NCBI RefSeq assembly: GCF_025567285.1
Contig: NZ_JAOQJT010000002.1
Location: 62,001-126,000, forward strand
Direction: 5' to 3'
Source of the DNA: Coprococcus aceti
GTDB taxonomy: Bacteria > Bacillota > Clostridia > Lachnospirales > Lachnospiraceae
DNA length: 64,000 nt
Shown here: positions 60,719-64,000 of the stretch, in pieces
How the letters are laid out: every line of letters begins with the position of its first letter
Position numbering within the stretch: the stretch's first letter is position 1
Made by a program: the position numbers and the translations under genes
Notes under the pieces: generated by a model
Seen by the model: the letters and a program-made list of their open reading frames with translations, nothing else
Told to the model about the DNA's origin: nothing
Databases searched by the model: none

Positions 60719-62125
60719 ATGGCAGATAAGAAACCGATAAAGATTACGGAAACTGTACTGCGTGATGCGCATCAGTCACTTATAGCTACTCGTATGACAA
60801 CCGAGCAGATGCTTCCTATCATCGACAAGATGGATAAGGTTGGTTATCATTCAGTAGAGTGCTGGGGCGGCGCAACATTTGATGCATCACTCAGATTCCT
60901 TAAGGAGGATCCATGGGAGAGACTCAGAAAGCTCAGAGATGGATTCAAGAATACAAAGCTGCAGATGCTCTTCAGAGGACAGAATATCCTCGGATACCGT
61001 CATTATGCAGATGATGTTGTAGAGTATTTCGTACAGAAGTCAATCGCAAATGGTATTGATATCATCAGAATATTTGACTGTCTGAACGATCTTAGAAACC
61101 TTCAGACATCAGTTAAGGCTTGTAACAAAGAGGGTGGACATGCCCAGGTAGCTCTTTCATATACACTCGGTGATGCATATACTCTGGATTACTGGAAGGA
61201 TATGGCAAAGAGAATCGAGGATATGGGAGCAGATTCAATCTGTATCAAGGATATGGCTGGACTTCTTGTTCCAAATAAGGCTACAGAGCTTGTACAGGCA
61301 CTCAAGGATGGTTCAAGCCTTCCAATTCAGCTTCATACACATTACACATCAGGTGTAGCTTCAATGACATATCTCAAGGCTGTAGAGGCTGGATGTGATG
61401 TCATCGATACAGCAATCTCACCTCTTGCGCTTGGTACATCACAGCCTGCAACAGAGGTTATGGCCAAGACATTTGAGGGAACAGAGTTTGATCCAGGTCT
61501 GGATCAGAAGCTTCTGGCTGAGATAGCAGACTACTTCAGACCACTCAGAGAAGAGTGGATCGCAAGTGGTCTCTTAAATCCAAAGGTTCTTGGCGTTAAC
61601 GTTAAGACACTTCTCTACCAGGTACCTGGTGGAATGCTTTCAAACCTCGTATCACAGCTCAAGGAGATGGGTGCTGAGGATAAGTTCGAGGCAGTTCTTG
61701 AGGAGGTTCCAAGAGTTCGTAAGGACTATGGTGAGCCACCACTTGTTACTCCTTCAAGCCAGATCGTTGGCACGCAGGCAGTTCTCAACGTCGTAACAGG
61801 CGAGAGATACAAGATGTGTACAAAGGAGTCAAAGGCACTTGTACGTGGCGAGTATGGTCAGTCAGTAAAGCCTGTTGATCCAGAGGTTAAGAAGAAGGTT
61901 ATCGGCGATGAGAAGCAGATCACATGCCGTCCAGCAGATCTTCTTGAGAACGAGCTCGACAAGATTGAGAAGGAGATGATCCAGTACAAGAAGCAGGATG
62001 AGGATGTACTCACATATGCACTGTTCCCACAGGTCGCAACTGACTTCTTCAAGTACAGAGAGGCTCAGGATAAGAAGGTCGATGTCACACTTGCTGACAA
62101 GGACAGCACAGCTTATCCAGTTTAA
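60719..62125 (+). CDS. Oxaloacetate decarboxylase alpha/pyruvate carboxylase subunit B without biotin domain
   Basis: Carboxyltransferase of 468 residues of the OadA/PycB/5S family, transferring CO2 between oxaloacetate (or pyruvate) and biotin. TIM-barrel motifs: TETVLRDAHQSL with the metal-binding Asp, CWGGATFDASLRFL, IKDMAGLL with the reactive Lys, and LHTHYTSGVASM with the metal-binding His pair; a conserved PycB domain (PGGMLSNL, PPLVTPSSQIVGTQAVLNV) follows. OadA proteins are near 590 residues because they carry a biotinyl domain; here that domain is missing, and the carrier at 59143 would replace it. Last gene of the operon, before a strong terminator. Confidence 0.92.
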   Translation: MADKKPIKITETVLRDAHQSLIATRMTTEQMLPIIDKMDKVGYHSVECWGGATFDASLRFLKEDPWERLRKLRDGFKNTKLQMLFRGQNILGYRHYADDVVEYFVQKSIANGIDIIRIFDCLNDLRNLQTSVKACNKEGGHAQVALSYTLGDAYTLDYWKDMAKRIEDMGADSICIKDMAGLLVPNKATELVQALKDGSSLPIQLHTHYTSGVASMTYLKAVEAGCDVIDTAISPLALGTSQPATEVMAKTFEGTEFDPGLDQKLLAEIADYFRPLREEWIASGLLNPKVLGVNVKTLLYQVPGGMLSNLVSQLKEMGAEDKFEAVLEEVPRVRKDYGEPPLVTPSSQIVGTQAVLNVVTGERYKMCTKESKALVRGEYGQSVKPVDPEVKKKVIGDEKQITCRPADLLENELDKIEKEMIQYKKQDEDVLTYALFPQVATDFFKYREAQDKKVDVTLADKDSTAYPV

Positions 62126-62163
62126 TAACTGAATTCATAAGGTCAGATATATAAATGATCATA

Positions 62164-62205
62164 AAAAGGGACGGAGCTCCGCGAGCGGAGTCTCTGTCCT
62201 TTTGT
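62164..62205 (+). terminator. Terminator of the carboxyltransferase operon
   Basis: AAAAGGGACGGAGCTCCG pairs with CGGAGTCTCTGTCCTTTT (one wobble, small bulges) around CGAG, then a T-rich run. Confidence 0.85.
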
Positions 62206-62223
62206 TTAATATATGGAGATAAT

Positions 62224-63483
62224 ATGACAGGAAAAATAGTGGTTATAGGAGCAGGAGCTGCAGGGGTAATGGCTGCACTGACAGCGGCACAGAAGAATAA
62301 GGTCATTCTCATTGAAAAGAATGACAGGATCGGAAAAAAGTTATTTATAACAGGTAAGGGACGTTGTAATGTGACAAATGCATGTGACGCTGACGGATTT
62401 TTTAATTCAGTGGTCACAAACAGCAAGTTTATGTACAGCTCCTTTTATACATTTGACAACAATATGATAATGGACTATCTGGAGAAGGCCGGATGTCCGC
62501 TCAAGATAGAACGCGGAGGAAGAGTGTTCCCGACAAGCGATCATTCTTCAGACGTTATAGGAGCATTCAAAACTCTTATAAACAGAAATAAAAATATAAG
62601 TCTGTATTTGAATACGAAGGTTACAGGAATCAATATAGAGGATGGCAGGATAAAGAGTGTTGACGTATCAGGAGATAACGGCGGGACAGGCAATGACAGG
62701 ATATACTGTGATGCTGTTATAATTTGTACCGGCGGAAGATCGTATCCACTCACGGGATCTACCGGAGACGGATACAGACTGGCAGAACATATGGGTCATA
62801 CGATAAAGCCGTTAAGTCCATCACTGGTTCCGTTTGAGATAGAAGAGAAATGCTGCTCCATGATGATGGGACTGTCGCTTAAAAACGTGGCACTTCACAT
62901 AAGCAGTGGAAAGAAGAAAATATTTGACGAACAGGGGGAGATGCTGTTTACCCACTTTGGCATAAGTGGGCCGCTGGTGATCAAGGCCTCCGCATATATA
63001 CACAGGTATATTGGAAAAGATATAGACATGTACATAGATCTGAAGCCGGCTATGGACAGAGATATGCTTGATGCCAGACTCCTCAAGGATTTCAAGAAAT
63101 ATGCAAACAAAGACTTCAAGAATTCTCTTGGAGATCTGCTTCCGATCAAGATGATAGATGTGGTTGTGGAGAGATCCGGTATCGATCCGTATAAGAAGGT
63201 CAACTCAGTGACCAGGGAAGAAAGACAGAGACTTATAGATGTGCTGAAGGAATTCAGACTTACATTTGTGGGGCTTCGGGGATATGATGAGGCTATAATC
63301 ACAAGAGGCGGAGTGAGCGTAAAAGAGGTAAATCCTTCCACCATGGAGTCTAAGCTTGTGGGGGGCGTGTATTTTGCCGGAGAACTGCTGGATATCGATG
63401 CGCTGACAGGTGGATTTAACCTGCAGGTGGCGTGGTCGACTGGATATCTGGCTGGACTTTCTGCTTCCGAGAGTTTACAATAG
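62224..63483 (+). CDS. HI0933-like NAD(P)/FAD-dependent oxidoreductase
   Basis: Flavoprotein of 419 residues in the HI0933/YhiN family. It opens with VVIGAGAAGVMAALTAAQ (FAD-binding dinucleotide motif) and has GKKLFITGKGRCNVTN, the family signature, then CTGGRSYPLTGSTGDGY and the C-terminal GGVYFAGELLDIDALTGGFNLQVAWSTGY. The physiological substrate of the family is unknown. A longer frame starts at 62155 inside the terminator region, but the ATG at 62224 follows TGGAGA and fits the FAD fold. In Firmicutes this gene often precedes cmk, as here. Confidence 0.92.
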   Translation: MTGKIVVIGAGAAGVMAALTAAQKNKVILIEKNDRIGKKLFITGKGRCNVTNACDADGFFNSVVTNSKFMYSSFYTFDNNMIMDYLEKAGCPLKIERGGRVFPTSDHSSDVIGAFKTLINRNKNISLYLNTKVTGINIEDGRIKSVDVSGDNGGTGNDRIYCDAVIICTGGRSYPLTGSTGDGYRLAEHMGHTIKPLSPSLVPFEIEEKCCSMMMGLSLKNVALHISSGKKKIFDEQGEMLFTHFGISGPLVIKASAYIHRYIGKDIDMYIDLKPAMDRDMLDARLLKDFKKYANKDFKNSLGDLLPIKMIDVVVERSGIDPYKKVNSVTREERQRLIDVLKEFRLTFVGLRGYDEAIITRGGVSVKEVNPSTMESKLVGGVYFAGELLDIDALTGGFNLQVAWSTGYLAGLSASESLQ

Positions 63484-63523
63484 GCGTGGACGACAGTCAA
63501 TTTAATTACAGGGAGACGAAGAT

Positions 63524-64000
63524 ATGAATATAGCAATAGATGGACCTGCAGGTGCAGGCAAAAGCACGATAGCAAAAAAGGCGGCAGGCGAGCTTGGTTT
63601 TATATATGTGGATACAGGTGCCATGTACAGGGCGGTGGCTGTATATCTCACAGAAAGCGATATATCTGCCAGCGATGAAGACCTGGTGGAGAAAAGCATA
63701 GCGGACATTTCCGTGGAGATAAAATATGAGGATGGAGCACAGCAGGTCTACCTTAACGGCGAGAATGTAACAGGAAAGCTGAGAACTGAGGCTGCCGGTA
63801 ATATGGCTTCAAAGGCATCTGCACTTCCATGCGTCAGGGAAAAGCTTTTGTCACTCCAGCGGGATCTCGCTGCTTCAAATGATGTTGTCATGGATGGAAG
63901 GGATATAGGAACAAATATACTTCCTTCAGCAGAGCTCAAGGTATACCTTACCGCCTCTTCGGCAGTGAGGGCCAAAAGAAGATATGACGAGCTTGTCGCA
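63524..64000 (+). CDS. cmk: Cytidylate kinase, 3' end outside window
   Basis: Cmk phosphorylates CMP and dCMP with ATP. The first 159 residues are visible and the frame runs off the right edge. The start follows GGGAGACGAAG. Motifs are complete in the visible part: MNIAIDGPAGAGKSTIAKK (Walker A, GPAGAGKS), YVDTGAMYRAV, and MDGRDIGTNILPSAELKVYLTA (of which VMDGRDIGT is diagnostic). Follows the HI0933 gene by 40 bases, probably in the same operon. Confidence 0.96.
   Translation, partial: MNIAIDGPAGAGKSTIAKKAAGELGFIYVDTGAMYRAVAVYLTESDISASDEDLVEKSIADISVEIKYEDGAQQVYLNGENVTGKLRTEAAGNMASKASALPCVREKLLSLQRDLAASNDVVMDGRDIGTNILPSAELKVYLTASSAVRAKRRYDELVA

Noticed and set aside
62895..63575. 226-residue minus-strand frame
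   Set aside because: Fully antisense to the HI0933 flavoprotein, whose motifs are intact; serine/leucine-rich shadow.
1..64000. CRISPR arrays, tRNA, rRNA, prophage structural genes and T-box or metabolite riboswitches
   Set aside because: Scanned by eye for repeated direct units, cloverleaf-like sequences and familiar leader motifs; none was convincing. A formal covariance search would be needed to exclude weak ones.

Overview
The window looks like chromosome from a Gram-positive gut anaerobe of the Lachnospiraceae (Clostridia); a Coprococcus-like organism is a guess from overall flavour, not a demonstrated assignment. Supporting signs are Firmicutes gene orders (asp23-fakA-recG, rsmD-coaD-ylbJ-tmcAL, recA-recX-rny, rpsO-pnp, a TepA-like gene close to spoIIIE/ftsK, fhs-folD), sporulation-type genes (ytfJ/gerW, ylbJ), strong AGGAGG ribosome binding sites, frequent AGA/ATA codons, a giant 2-hydroxyacyl-CoA dehydratase activase and a sodium-pumping decarboxylase operon. 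No rRNA, tRNA or CRISPR array was recognised.

Region 1-14400 is accessory. It opens with the end of an IS3 transposase and a DUF1848 gene, then a compact five-gene operon (1814-8468) ending at a clear terminator. That operon holds two copies of an unknown helical protein (family A), one larger unknown protein (family B), a protein with a methyltransferase-like Rossmann motif (C) and a ClpX-like AAA+ unfoldase (D). Small unknown genes, a secreted Ig-like protein and a small XRE regulator follow, then a second A-B pair (12121-14360) without C and D. I know of no described system with this composition; it is the best candidate for something new here.

Region 14400-24000 has the 1406-residue activase (minus strand), a LysM protein, a rhomboid-like pseudoprotease, several unknown Lachnospiraceae-type proteins, DUF2953-ytfJ, a possible non-AUG small membrane ORF and rpmB. 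Region 24000-45000 is core genome: asp23-fakA-recG, a GH5 endoglucanase, rsmD-coaD, a coiled-coil protein, ylbJ-tmcAL (minus), LexA-controlled recA with recX, rny, a NUDIX enzyme, a XerD-like recombinase, a formate/nitrite channel, aroC (minus), and rpsO and pnp, each with a structured leader.

Region 45000-64000 has a GH94 cellobiose phosphorylase, which fits the endoglucanase as a cellulose or beta-glucan route (the GH5 releases cello-oligosaccharides, the GH94 phosphorolyses cellobiose), then a TepA-like ClpP homologue, uppP, ftsK/spoIIIE, fhs-folD (one-carbon metabolism), rimO-pgsA, and a five-gene biotin-dependent carboxyltransferase operon with an OadB-type sodium pump. The window ends with an HI0933 flavoprotein and the start of cmk.
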